A stretch of DNA of 64,000 nucleotides from Ceratotherium simum simum (Eukaryota > Chordata > Mammalia > Perissodactyla > Rhinocerotidae), in assembly GCF_000283155.1 (NCBI RefSeq), contig NW_004454178.1, positions 28,586,740 to 28,650,739 on the forward strand, given 5' to 3'. The translations under genes and the position numbers were made by a program. This document shows positions 11,038-21,107 of the stretch, in pieces. Numbering within the stretch: the first letter of the stretch is position 1; every line of letters starts with the position of its first letter. A model generated the notes under the pieces. It was not told the DNA's origin. It did not search any database and was given only the letters and a program-made list of their open reading frames with translations.

Positions 11038-13127
11038 ATCTCAAATATAGAGAAGAGTAAAAAATCAGTATGAAGGTGGCACAGTCAAGTGTTTGAGACT
11101 TTAGTCCCAGTGTTCCAATGGAAACTTCAAATCAGATAAAGCACTAGAATATTTCCAAGGTGCCATTTTAAGAATAATGGGTAGGGAGGAGCCACCACTG
11201 GAGTCTGAAAGGGAGTCTGAACTTATTTTTTCCCAGGCAAGGAGGAGCTGTCCTGAGGTATGTCTTGGAGCAAAGGGATGACTCTTCCCAGGGTTTGGGG
11301 GAGCCCAGCTTAGTGATTGGTGGGCTTGAGAAGAGGAGTGGTTGTGGGCTGGTTGGCTTTTATGGTGGGTACAGTGAGGCTGATGTTCATTGGCTGCAGT
11401 CAGAAGCACAGTGTTACTGATTGGCTGCCTGTAAAAGCACAGGGTCATTGATTGGCTGGCTGTCAGTAGCCCGTGAACTGGTGTGAAGCTTTCATTGATC
11501 AATTGATTAATTAGAATAGATCTAAAACCAGTTCTCCTGCTTACCTGTTATGGCACAAGAATGACTGGTCCTTTCTTAGAAGGGTGGGAACTATTTATTC
11601 TCATAGATAATGACACTAAACACAGTCCTACTTTCTTTATTGGCAAGATATCTTTCAAATAATTGATAATGATTAAATATTTGCAACAAATTTGTGGACA
11701 ATTAAGGAAACTTTTTATAAGGCTCGAAGTTCTCGGTGCTATAGGATTCTGAGCTAACATTCTCTCCCTCTTCCTGTCAGGTTCTGGCCATGTGCGTCAC
11801 AAACCCTGGTGCTCTGCTCTGGCTTCTGGCATCTTACAATCTTCGTGCAACAAGATACATCACATGGACCACATCGTCTTGTGTGCTATATTCTTTGTTT
11901 TTAAAGAATTGTCTATTTGTATTCTCTGCCCATTTTCTATTAAGGATTCGTGTTTTCTCATAGCTTGTACAACATGATATTAAAAATCTGCTTCAAAACC
12001 AACCAATGACACTATATTTAATGATGAAACTCTTCAAAATTATTATTAAAGTCAACGGTGATACAAAACACATACTGCCATGATGATCACGTCACTCAGA
12101 GAAGATGGGATTTCATAAAGCAATTAACAAGTAAGTATTGAGTATCTTAATATATTCAAATTATCTTTATTTACAAAAAAGGTTTGAGCTGGTTTTCAGT
12201 AAAATACTCATATAAATAACTACAGAAACATAGAAATATGCACTAAAAATTACTAGAGAAACAGATGAAAATGCCAACATCAAACCGTACTTGAAGTTAG
12301 TTACTGCAATTGACATTCAGGTTAGCTCTACTATTTCTAGCAATGAAGGCAAAGACAGACAAATAATATTCATATGTAAGTATACAAATTTTTAAATTCA
12401 TTGCACCAAATAAGCTTTAGCATGATTCTACTAAAGACTGCGGGAAAGTGATCTTAATCCTTCTAAAAATTATCGAAGGCATGAGTGCTTTTAAGAATTT
12501 AATTTTTTTCCAGGCAACGCAGCTTGCTGTGTCCTCTACAGACCTGGGTTGGCACCTGGCAGCCCTCTGGCTGCATCAGACCTGAGCAAATATACTTATT
12601 CTTCAAGGTAATTTAAAAAGTGATATCGGTTCTATTTATGCTTGGTTATATTATGTTTGCTTAAAACATTGAGCAGAACTCTTGGTACAATTAAGCCATA
12701 TTAATTAAGAAAGATTTAGCTGATTCAGTGATGTTCTTATTTAAAAATCTGGCCTCTGTGTGAACACAGATTACAGCATTATATGGAAATGGTCCATATC
12801 TGGATCTTCTGCCAGTAATACTTTCATGGACAGTCGGCAACTATTTTGCTCATGAGAGTGGGAACTCTGGGTTTGTGTTGGTTTACATTGTATGCTAATC
12901 ACATAATAATCACAAAAAATTTGAATAAAAATGCCTATTCATTAATGAAGCTAAAGGGACAAGGCACATGGGTGTTATTAACAGGCTCTGAGGAGCAGAT
13001 GGTCACTTGATGGGAGTAGACTATGGTTATATTGTAATTGCCAAAATTTTATAACGAAAGCAAATAAGAAAAGTTGCATATTTATTGAATGAAATCAGTT
13101 TCTCTCTTAATAAAAAATTAACTCTCA
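11038..13127. other. No gene recognised; AT-rich from 11500
   Basis: Apart from the 31-bp repeat at 11389-11481, this is AT-rich unique DNA (11490-13127) with few open frames and no clear transposon. It is one of the longer repeat-poor blocks, so cross-species conservation is worth testing. Confidence 0.45.
11389..11481 (+). repeat. 31-bp tandem repeat carrying ATTGGCTG
   Basis: Three units of exactly 31 bp (11389-11419, 11420-11450, 11451-11481). Each begins ATTGGCTG and the first two share GCACAG downstream. ATTGG is the reverse complement of a CCAAT box, and a further ATTGG lies upstream at 11316. Confidence 0.75.
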
Positions 13128-13347
13128 CAGGGGTCAGCGAGCTATGGACCTTGGTCCAAATCCAGCCCATCAATGTTTGTGTAAATAAAGTTTTATCGGC
13201 ACCCAGCCATGCCCATTGATGTATGTATCACCTGGGGCTGCTTTGTGCTACAAAGGCAGAATCGAGCAGTTGTAACCGAGACCACACAGCCCCAAAGCAG
13301 AAATGGTTTGCTGTCTGGCCCTTTACAGAAAAAGCTTCTTGCCCCCT
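13128..13347. mobile_element. Non-autonomous hAT (Charlie-like) DNA transposon relic
   Basis: Starts CAGGGGTCAGCGAGCTATGG and contains TGTAAATAAAGTTTTAT, CCAGCCATGCCCATTGA and CTGGCCCTTTACAGAAAAAG before a degraded end GCCCCCTC, consistent with short inverted termini of CAGGGGTC type. A second member of the same family lies at 48238-48432. The family name is not fixed from memory. It has no coding capacity. Confidence 0.8.
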
Positions 13348-13364
13348 CATCTATCATGCACCTT

Positions 13365-14030
13365 TCACCAACTTATCTAGTATTTTTTGAGCACTTACCT
13401 TAGTTCAATGCTGTGGAGGTGCTGGGGATACCAAGGTGAGGGAAGCAGAAAACTGATCTCACCCTCATGGGCTGCCTTCAAGGGCCGAGTCAGACACAGC
13501 AAAACCATTGCTAAATAAAGCAGAACCTCAGCTCTGGTGAGCAGGAGAGGAGTCGTGGACATATAGGAGGGGGGTCTGGTCTAGTCAGGGGCTCAGAGAA
13601 AGCTTCTGCTTTGAGTCGAAGGATGAGCAGGTGTTACCTAGAAGAAGAATAGCTGAGGCAGAACGTTCTAGGGAGAGGAAAAGGCCTTCCACAGCTTTCA
13701 TGGCAGGAGAGAGCCTGGAGCGTTCAAGGAACGGAAGAAGCCCATGGGGCTGGAGCGGGGGAGTGCTTGAGCACAGTGCAGGACGATGTCTGCGAAGGGT
13801 GAGGGGCTGCTGGCCATGGTAAGGACTTGATTCAAGACCAATGGGAAGTCATTAAAGGTTTTAGGTAGGGGCTTGATATGATAAACTTTAGTATGTTACT
13901 CCCGGCTGCAGGGAAAAGAATAAATTGCAAGGTATGAGAGCTGATGTGGAGAGCTGATTTTCTACTACAATAGTCTAGGCAGAAGGATATCATACTTTGG
14001 ACTATGAAGGAGGCATGGAGCTGGAGAAAA
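13365..14030 (-). repeat. L2-like LINE relic, reverse orientation
   Basis: Plus-strand words TTTTTTGAGCACTTACCTTAG, GTGCTGGGGATACCAAGG and CACCCTCATGGGCTGCC are the antisense of an L2 3' end. They are followed by GGCCATGGTAAGGACTTGA, CAATGGGAAGTCATTAAAGG and CAATAGTCTAGGCAGAAGG, which continue the same old consensus. Heavily diverged and non-coding. Confidence 0.65.
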
Positions 14031-14042
14031 AAGGATGGCTCT

Positions 14043-14213
14043 TTCCACCCATCCATCTGTCCACCCACTCACTCATCCACGCATCCATCCATCTATTCAC
14101 ATCCATCCATATCCATCCATCCATCCATCCATCCATCCATCCATCCATCCATCCATCTATCCATCCATCCACTCATCCATCCATCCATCTACCCACCCAC
14201 CCATCCACTTACC
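14043..14213 (+). repeat. (TCCA)n microsatellite
   Basis: Tetranucleotide repeat of ATCC/TCCA with scattered CACC and TATC variants. The longest pure block is near 14105-14158. The apparent histidine/proline/serine-rich open frames across it are translations of the repeat. Confidence 0.95.
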
Positions 14214-14559
14214 CATGAAGGGCAAGACCTAGAAGATGGTTTTCCTAAGGAGCATCCTTGGTGTGCACTGGGTGTCACTACACCTCAGGTCCTGGCGATG
14301 GTGGATGCATGAAGACAACGTGTAGCCGGGCTTTGGAGCAGGACAAGGTTCCTCTGTACCAGAAACCACTCAAATGAGGAGGTGGTGGCATTGGACTGCA
14401 CCTCTGGAGAGATGGGATGTAGGGTAGTACAGCAGAGGTAGGGGCCTGCTCAACATCCAGAAAGAAGAGCTGGTGTCCTCTGAGTATCCACATCTGCAGG
14501 ACCCCTCGCCAGGCACTCCTTTCCATGAGTCTCTGTACTCCCAACAGCTGCCTGAGGAG

Positions 14560-14860
14560 GGCACCGTTACTCCCTTTCATTCAAGTGCCCCTGAGGCTCA
14601 GAGGCGTTAAGAACTGCCCAAAGGGGCTGAGTGATCCTTCTGGCTGGGCCTTGCTGAGCACAGTGCACTGTCCAGTGTAGACTGTTCCCGACCTCACTGA
14701 GCACACAGCCATAGACACCAGGGTGGAAATGCTGTTCTACCCCGTTTTGAGTGAAAGGCAGTGATAATTACACTGATAACAATCATGAAAGAACTGGTAT
14801 TTAGTGAGCTTCTGAAATATGCCAAGTTTTTTTAGAATGACGAAAACTGAACTGAGAACT
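14560..14860 (-). repeat. Possible MIR SINE fragments, reverse orientation
   Basis: CCCTGAGGCTCAGAGGCGTTAAGAACTG-like sequence at about 14586-14620 resembles the antisense MIR core, and TGGTATTTAGTGAGCTTCTG at about 14793 resembles the antisense MIR/L2 3' end. Both are short and diverged, so this is tentative. Confidence 0.35.
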
Positions 14861-15336
14861 GTCAAGCGCCAGGACAGACGGCTGATATTCTCAGTTGCGC
14901 TTCCTTTAATCCTGTTGGCTTCACATCCGGCACTACGCGTCCCCTGGAGCAGTGAGGCAGCTCCTCCCTTCGCTGTGGGACCAGCACAAAAGGACCTGAT
15001 TATTTTTCAGCCTCATCATCGCAGGCGGAGCCAAGGTCCAAAGTCGGCAAAGAAGCAAGATGCTTCCCCAGCACGCATTGTGAGTTCATCTCAGGGTCTG
15101 AGAAAACAAGCCGGTGATTCTGACGTTAACAAAGGGTCGTGTGTCAGGTGGATGATTTATTGCCTCTGCTGCCGGCAGACCTTTGCTTTCAGCAGGAAGT
15201 CAAGGGTAATGAGCTGCTCCGCCCTGCCTTCTGATAATGCTGGCTTTCTGCAGACACGGCCTCAACGGGATCCCGCCTCGGAGGGCAGAATCCTGCAGGG
15301 AGGGGGCATTTGGAAGCAGAGTTTATTGACATGAAT
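14861..15336. other. No gene recognised
   Basis: Unique-looking DNA. The 171-codon open frame at 14819-15334 (+) has no recognisable domain and begins inside the MIR-like fragment. Confidence 0.45.
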
Positions 15337-15608
15337 GTGACACTTTTCTTTTTTTTTTTGGTGAGGAAGATTAGCCCTGAGCTAACGTCTGTTGCGAATC
15401 CTCCTCTTTTTGCTGAGGAAGATTGGCCCTGAACTAACATCTGTGCCCATCTTCCTCTGCTTTATATGGGACACTGCCACAGCATGGCTTGACAAGTGAT
15501 GCGTAGGTCTACATCCAGGATCTGAACCTGCGAACCCCGGGCCGCCGAAGCAGAGCACAAAAACCCAATCACTACACCACCAGGCCAGCCCCTGAAAGTG
15601 ACACTTTT
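15337..15608 (-). mobile_element. ERE-type tRNA-derived SINE with target-site duplication
   Basis: Minus-strand ERE SINE. The oligo-T at 15348-15359 is the reverse of the A-tail, followed by two AGCTAAC modules, and the head (GGGGCTGGCCTGGTGGTGTAG on the minus strand, diverged) ends near 15597. A perfect 11-bp duplication GTGACACTTTT flanks it at 15337-15347 and 15598-15608. The family derives from a tRNA gene and is mobilised by LINE machinery. The A and B boxes are mutated. Confidence 0.93.
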
Positions 15609-16410
15609 AATTGTTCTGAAGGGTGATGCTGGTCTCTGATGACTGTGCTGGGATTGGTGACTGCAGGTCAGCCAGCTGTGTCCTTATCGAACGTGCCCCA
15701 GGGAGTGGGGACCTCCACATGCTCTGGGAAATAACTGTGGCCCCAAAGTCTCTGCTCAGATGATCTATGAGGCTGGCAGGGGAGGGGGGTCTGTGCCCTA
15801 TCTTGGTTGACATGAGCATTGGGAGCTCTGGGACCTCCTATGTCAGAGGGCCAGGGCCGGTTTCATTTGCTTCCCCTGAGAAGTTCCCCAGTGTAGCGGT
15901 GACGTGCTGCATGGTGGCCCCACAATGACATTTGGGATAAATGAAGAAAAGCCCCAGAGTAACTCAGTGCAGCCAGGAGGCATGGCCCAGTGGGCAGCTT
16001 GAAGGAGAAACTGATGGGAAGCCAGATGCTTTATGGGAAGGAAATGAGAGGGGGCTATGAGGAGGGACTCATACCACGGGTGCCAGCAAGGGAGGCTGTG
16101 AGCAGCCACTTCTGTGTGGCTGTGTGGGCTCCTTGGGACGCTCCTCTTCTGCCCCCTCTGTGCTTGGAGACCTTGACTTTGGATGGAGTTACCAGTTTTC
16201 CAGGAGCAAACATCCAGCAGGGATGGCCAGGTTCCCTGCATGCCGGAGCCCAGGAAAAGGAAGAGACGGCTCAGGACGGTGTGGAGGCTGGCTGTGGGGT
16301 GGGGGATGAAGCTCTGGGAGATCTGGGAAGGGGCCAAACCCGGGGTGACACCTCCTGGGCATGCCTCGAACCAGGGAGGGCTATCAGCAGTTCTAGTTCT
16401 CTGGACAGGG

Positions 16411-16432
16411 ATAGGTGTCCCAGGACACCTAT
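16411..16432. repeat. Perfect short inverted repeat
   Basis: ATAGGTGTCC, a 2-base spacer CA, then GGACACCTAT: two perfectly complementary 10-bp arms. A further CAGGTGTCC follows at once. It could be a dimeric binding site or chance. Confidence 0.85.
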
Positions 16433-17510
16433 CAGGTGTCCCTGAGCCTTTGCTAAGATCTCAAGTCAGCAGATTTTCTGTCTGGTGAGTGGACTCCAGG
16501 TCTCCTTTGGCACCATGATTTCCTTCCCCCACTTCTCGTCGGTGACAGCAGCTTAGATGGATGCACGCCAGCTGCAGCTGCATCTCTAGGCCTCGTCTGG
16601 CCATGACCAGTGAGACCTTCCTAGAGAAATATGATCCTCAGAGTGGCTGTGGTTGCCCCTCTTCTTCCTGTGAGAACCACCTGTCTCACTTTTAACCTCT
16701 CCTTTCGCTGGCTTGCCAACAATGGAGCCTGCACTGACCCTGTGTGAGCCTCTGGGATCAAGGGGAGCTGAGTGGCCTTGTCTTGTCCTGCAATGGGCAC
16801 AAGTGTGGTGCTGAAAGCAGGCTGGACACTTGCTGGAGACGGGTGGCTGGCTCACCCGCTCTTCTGACACTGGATGGTGCTGTTCCCTGGTGAATCACAG
16901 GTGACAACTAACAGCCTTGATTTTCATGGTGCTGGTGGTAGCAGTGAGGCCAAAGAGATAGAGGAGGGAGCGGTGTTTAATCGCTTCCTCTTCTCCCTGT
17001 TGGTGAAGGAGGGATCCCCGCCCCAGGGCTATGGGGTGGCTGAACTTGGACGCCCGACCACGGACAGCTGAGATGACAGCAGGTATGAGTCACATGTGTT
17101 CCCAGCCACATGTGAGGGGACTCAGGGCCACACAGGGCTGCACTCAGGGACAGAGTGGTCAGCCAGGGGCCATGGGAGGCAGGCTTTGTCGTGACAAGAG
17201 GTGGAGGTGGCCCCTGTTCCCACAGGAGGATGTGATGGCTTGTTTGAATAATTTCACAGGTTGGCAGGGGACTGATGGTGCTACTCAGGAACAAGCAGGC
17301 CCTGCGCCTGCTCCTTGTGATAAGGAGGGCTGTTTAATGGGGGACCTTATCCATAGGAACAGAATGAGGAGCGGAACTTGCGGTTCAGCCATTCAAGATC
17401 CTCTCGGTTTCCCTGGATGTCAAGGCACACATGATATTGGGCCTCACTCTCAAGTCTTACCCCCGGTGGGAAGTAGGACTGGCGAGCAGACCCTCATGTT
17501 TCTCTTTCAG

Positions 17511-17544
17511 AGTCGACTCCATGGCTACTTGCTGCTCAGTCTTG
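17511..17544 (+). other. Weak candidate micro-exon
   Basis: A pyrimidine-rich acceptor (TTTCTCTTTCAG, ending at 17510) is followed 34 bp later by a full-consensus donor TTG|GTGAGT at 17544/17545. The segment includes an ATG. No flanking gene model is visible, and such pairs arise by chance, so this is only a pointer. Confidence 0.15.
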
Positions 17545-18909
17545 GTGAGTAACCTCACGTTGAACATGTACTGGCAACTCTTGGTTAATACAGATGAAAA
17601 ACGCATTGGAACAATGACTCACCTATGTGAGCAGTATAAGGCAGCCTAACCCTGGAGTTCCTGGGACTCGTAAGTTCTCCCACTTCATTTCCCGGACTCT
17701 GTGGAGAAACCTCCGTGCTTCGATGAGGCCCCCTAAGCCTGATGTGGACAATGAAGAGGGGAGCCTCGTTCAGTGATCTTTCCGTGCAGAGGCTTGTGAG
17801 CCTCTCCCAGTCCACTCCCAATCTGCTGCGTGGGTGACAGAGCTTGTGACATGTGGAAACACAGATCCTGGGCACCTCTTACCTGTTTTCATGCATATAC
17901 CTGCTCCTTCCGACCGTGAAGCTGCAGAACGCCTGGCCCAGGTCAGAGACAAGCATTGCAGACCTGGTTCCCAGGGCTACAAAGCTGAATTCATGGTGCA
18001 GCGTCAGCACCGTCTGTGTGATGAAGCGACGTCAATTTTAGAGCTGAGACTCTCGTAGCCTCTGATCCAGCTCTTGCTTAGTGCATGAACCCTCTGCAAC
18101 ACAGCCTTGCATGGAACATCTGTGGGGCGGAGAGCACAAGGCCTCCTGAGGAGCCCCCCATTGTGAAGAAGCTCTCACTGCTAGAGGAGTCGGGAAGATC
18201 CTGCGGTGGTTCTTCCTGAAGCCGCTGTTCTCGGGCTGGTCCACCAGATGGAAGGCAAGCATGGCCGTCTTCAGGGAAGTAGCTTGAGAAATGAACGTGG
18301 TGTGTTCAGGCAGCCAGACCATTTGTTAATCAATGCTCAACCAGAGACCCCAATGTCCAAGTGTCCCTGGGGGTGTGGGTGAGGACACACCCAAGGGCGG
18401 GTGGTGCTGTAGGCAGGATCATGTGCAGGGGGAGACCATCTGGCACCTTGCGTTCGGTTCTAGAAAATCCTCTGTCTTTAATCCAGCACAAATGCTGGTT
18501 ACATCATATCCGTGAGTCAGGATGATGTCTTTTTTGGGGCTCTGATGGTTAAAATCAGGTGGATACAGCTCACCAGCCCCAGGACAGTTCAAGGACGGCT
18601 CAGCTGTGATTGCTCAGGAGTTGAGGTGCGGTTGCGGAAAAGACGCTGTCAAAACAGGGATCCACGGGCCAGAGCTTTGTCCAGAATAGGGTGTGGGGAG
18701 TCCATGGGGGTTGTAAGTCAGGTGAGCCCGGCCCAGTCGGGTGAGGGCAGCTCTGCTAACTCCACTGCAAGCAGCGTGTGCCCCGCTGTGACGATTCGGC
18801 GATGAAACCCTCTAGAAATGTTACATGCACCTCAGTTGCAATGACATAGGCCATTTAGTATCTACAAAAGTAAGAATGCTGCCCATAGGCTGGGGTAAAT
18901 CTGCTCCTC

Positions 18910-18930
18910 TGTGTGTGTGTGTGTGTGTGT
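18910..18930 (+). repeat. (GT)n microsatellite
   Basis: About ten uninterrupted TG dinucleotides. Confidence 0.93.
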
Positions 18931-19515
18931 AGAGGGTGCTCGTGCTTGAGGAGCGTCTTCCGTGAATATCTTTTTGTCCTTGATCCTTTTCCTTGACAAG
19001 CAATGGCATCTGAGAATAATCACGTCTATCTGTTTGGGGGAGATGGACTTCTCTGCAGGTGCCAGGGGTCCGTCAGTGCTGCTGGGAGTTAACTGGTCAG
19101 AGAATTCTGGATGGGTGATTCCCGTGGTCAGATCCTGGCAACTGTCTGAGGGCAGAGTCCCTGGGCCCCGTGGGTTTGTCCTCCCAGTGTCCGGCCCTCG
19201 AGAGGCCATGGTTGTCTCTGAGTCTGGAGGGTTTAGGGCTGTGCAGGGGAGAGCCACTCAGCACAGGCTGCGTTACCCTCGTTGAATAGTCGCTGCGTTT
19301 GGCTCTGCACCTGAGCCACCAGGAGGCGTGTGACACAGAACCACGTCGTGGCCCCAGATCCACTTTCCCAGATAACAGAAAGTCATCAAGACATCGTTCC
19401 CGAGAGTAAAGATTCAAGATGTCTACTGAGACGTTATTGCGTGGGAATGTGCATAACGTCCATGTGTAAAAATCTCCCTGATATTTCATTATCAGCTATT
19501 TGAAAACCTTATGTA
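18931..19515. other. No gene recognised
   Basis: Unique-looking DNA. Nothing further was seen. Confidence 0.5.
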
Positions 19516-19798
19516 AAAAACTAAAATTGGGGCTGGCCCCGTGGCTTAGCAGTTAAGTGCGCGCGCTCCGCTACTGGTGGTCCGGGTTTGGATCCCAGGT
19601 GCACACCGACACGCTGCTTGTCCAGCCATGCTGAGGCGGCATCCCACATACAGCAGCTAGAAGGATGTACAACTATGACATACAACTATCTGCTGGGGCT
19701 TTGGGGGAGAAAGAGGAGGATTGGCAATAGATGTTAGCTCAGGGCTGATTTTCCTCACACACACAAAATAAATAAATAAAAAAATAAAAACTAAAATT
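19516..19798 (+). mobile_element. ERE-type SINE with target-site duplication
   Basis: Plus-strand ERE: head GGGGCTGGCCCCGTGGCTTA at 19529, A-box-like TGGCTTAGCAG (19542-19552), B-box-like GGTTTGGATCC (19585-19595). The middle part is ACATACAGCAGCTAGAAGG, then GATGTTAGCTCAGGGCTGA and an A-rich tail. A 13-bp duplication AAAAACTAAAATT flanks it at 19516-19528 and 19786-19798. This copy keeps several CpGs in its head, suggesting a younger insertion than those at 25.9 and 27.3 kb. Confidence 0.95.
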
Positions 19799-20463
19799 AA
19801 AGATCAGATGATAAAAACTTGGTCTTCCTGGAATGTTTTTCATCTTAGGACATGAATTGTTTATGACTATCCACCCTGCTAGTATGAAAAACAAAAACTT
19901 TGAATGACTGAAACCATTTGAGGGCTAATGATTTGGATTCAGAAATTACAGATTTTTTCCTTCCTTGGTCCTTATCTAATGTCTTGGGAAATGAGCACGT
20001 GTCTTCTGTATTGTCCATTAGGATGGATGAGGAAGTCAACTCTGAGCTGAGCATAAGGCTGGAGTGTGGCCCCCCGTCCAGCCCACCATTCCGGGAACCG
20101 CAGGGCCTGACGCTCCCAGCTTCCCTGATGCTCTCTCAGAATGCCCAGGGAGCCCTCCCAGGTGGGGCCTCCACCCTCTCCTGCCATCCACACCTGTCAG
20201 CAGTCCATGTCCACCCGACATGGCCCCAGCACAGGGGCGTGCACCTCGGTGGATGGGGGTTCAGGACTGATGAGGGGTCAGAGACCCAGAGGCTGACGCT
20301 GGCCCATCATGGCCTGGATGGTGTCTGGGGTCAGATCTGGAGCCGCCAGGACAGCTGGAGCCCACACCTCCTGGGTCAGCCTCTGTGCAGCTCCCATGGG
20401 TATGTATCAGGCAGATTTGCAGACCCAGAGCTGTCCCCTTGTCAAAGGCAGCCTGAAATGTGG
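19799..20463. other. No gene recognised
   Basis: GC-moderate unique DNA. The 189-codon open frame (19918-20487, +) has no recognised domain and overlaps open frames on the other strand. Confidence 0.45.
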
Positions 20464-20819
20464 TGTATCAGTCAGGGAGAGATATAAATATGGAGAGAGA
20501 GAGAGAGAGATTGACTGATTGATTGTAAGGCATTGGCTCACACTGTAGGGGCTGGCCACTCAGAAATCTGCAGGCTGGAGACCCAATGAATGACTGATGT
20601 TGCAGCTCGAGTCCAAAAGCCATCTGGAAGCAGAGTCCCCTCTTCCTCTGGGGACCTCAGTCTTTTCTCTTAAGGCCATCAGCTGATTGGATGAGGCCCA
20701 CCACATTATGGGGGGTAATCTGCTTTTCTCAAAGTCTACTGATTTAAATGCTAATCACATCTAAGAAATACCTTCACAGCAGCATGTAGACTGGTGTTTG
20801 ACCAAACTACTTGGCACCA
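20464..20819 (-). repeat. LTR-type ancient repeat, reverse orientation, truncated
   Basis: Landmarks: a GA-rich tract at 20492-20510, AAGGCATTGGCTCACAC, GATGTTGCAGCTCGAGTCC, GATTGGATGAGGCCCACCAC, AGTCTACTGATTTAAATGC, TGTTTGACCAAACTACTTGG. These are the antisense of a widespread mammalian repeat I take to be an ERVL/MaLR-class LTR. Its outer end is missing where the next LTR starts at 20820. Family uncertain. Confidence 0.6.
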
Positions 20820-21107
20820 TGGTGCTGAATGTTTGTGTCTCCCCAAAACTCATATGTTAAAATCTAACCCGCAATGTGATGATATTAGGAGGTGAGGCTT
20901 TTGGGAGGTGATTAGGTCATGAGGGTGGAGCCCCCACGAATGACATTAGTGTTCTTATAAAGGAGACTGCAGCGAACTCCTTGGCCCCGTCCACCATGTG
21001 AGGACACAGTGAGAAAGCGGCTGTCTGCAACCGGGAAGAGGGCCTTCACCAGAACCCAGCCACAGTGGTACCCTGATCTCAGACTTCTGGCCTCCAGGAC
21101 TGTGAGG
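20820..21107 (+). repeat. MaLR-type LTR (MST/MLT1-like), 3' truncated
   Basis: Starts TGGTGCTGAATGTTTGTGTC, then AAAACTCATATGTTAAAATC, GATATTAGGAGGTGAGGC, GGTGATTAGGTCATGAGGG, TTCTTATAAAGGAGAC, CCATGTGAGGACACAGTGAG, CTGGCCTCCAGGACTGTGAG. The polyadenylation end (AATAAA and the terminal CA) is absent, so the element is truncated at about 21107. Confidence 0.88.

Larger units (their letters stand above)
15609..18909. other. No gene established
   Basis: Unique-looking, fairly GC-rich DNA with many overlapping open frames and no recognised family. It contains a 22-bp palindrome (16411-16432) and a 34-bp segment bounded by good splice signals (17511-17544), listed separately. Confidence 0.45.

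Noticed and set aside
14004..14312. His/Pro/Ser-rich proteins
   Set aside because: They are translations of the TCCA microsatellite.
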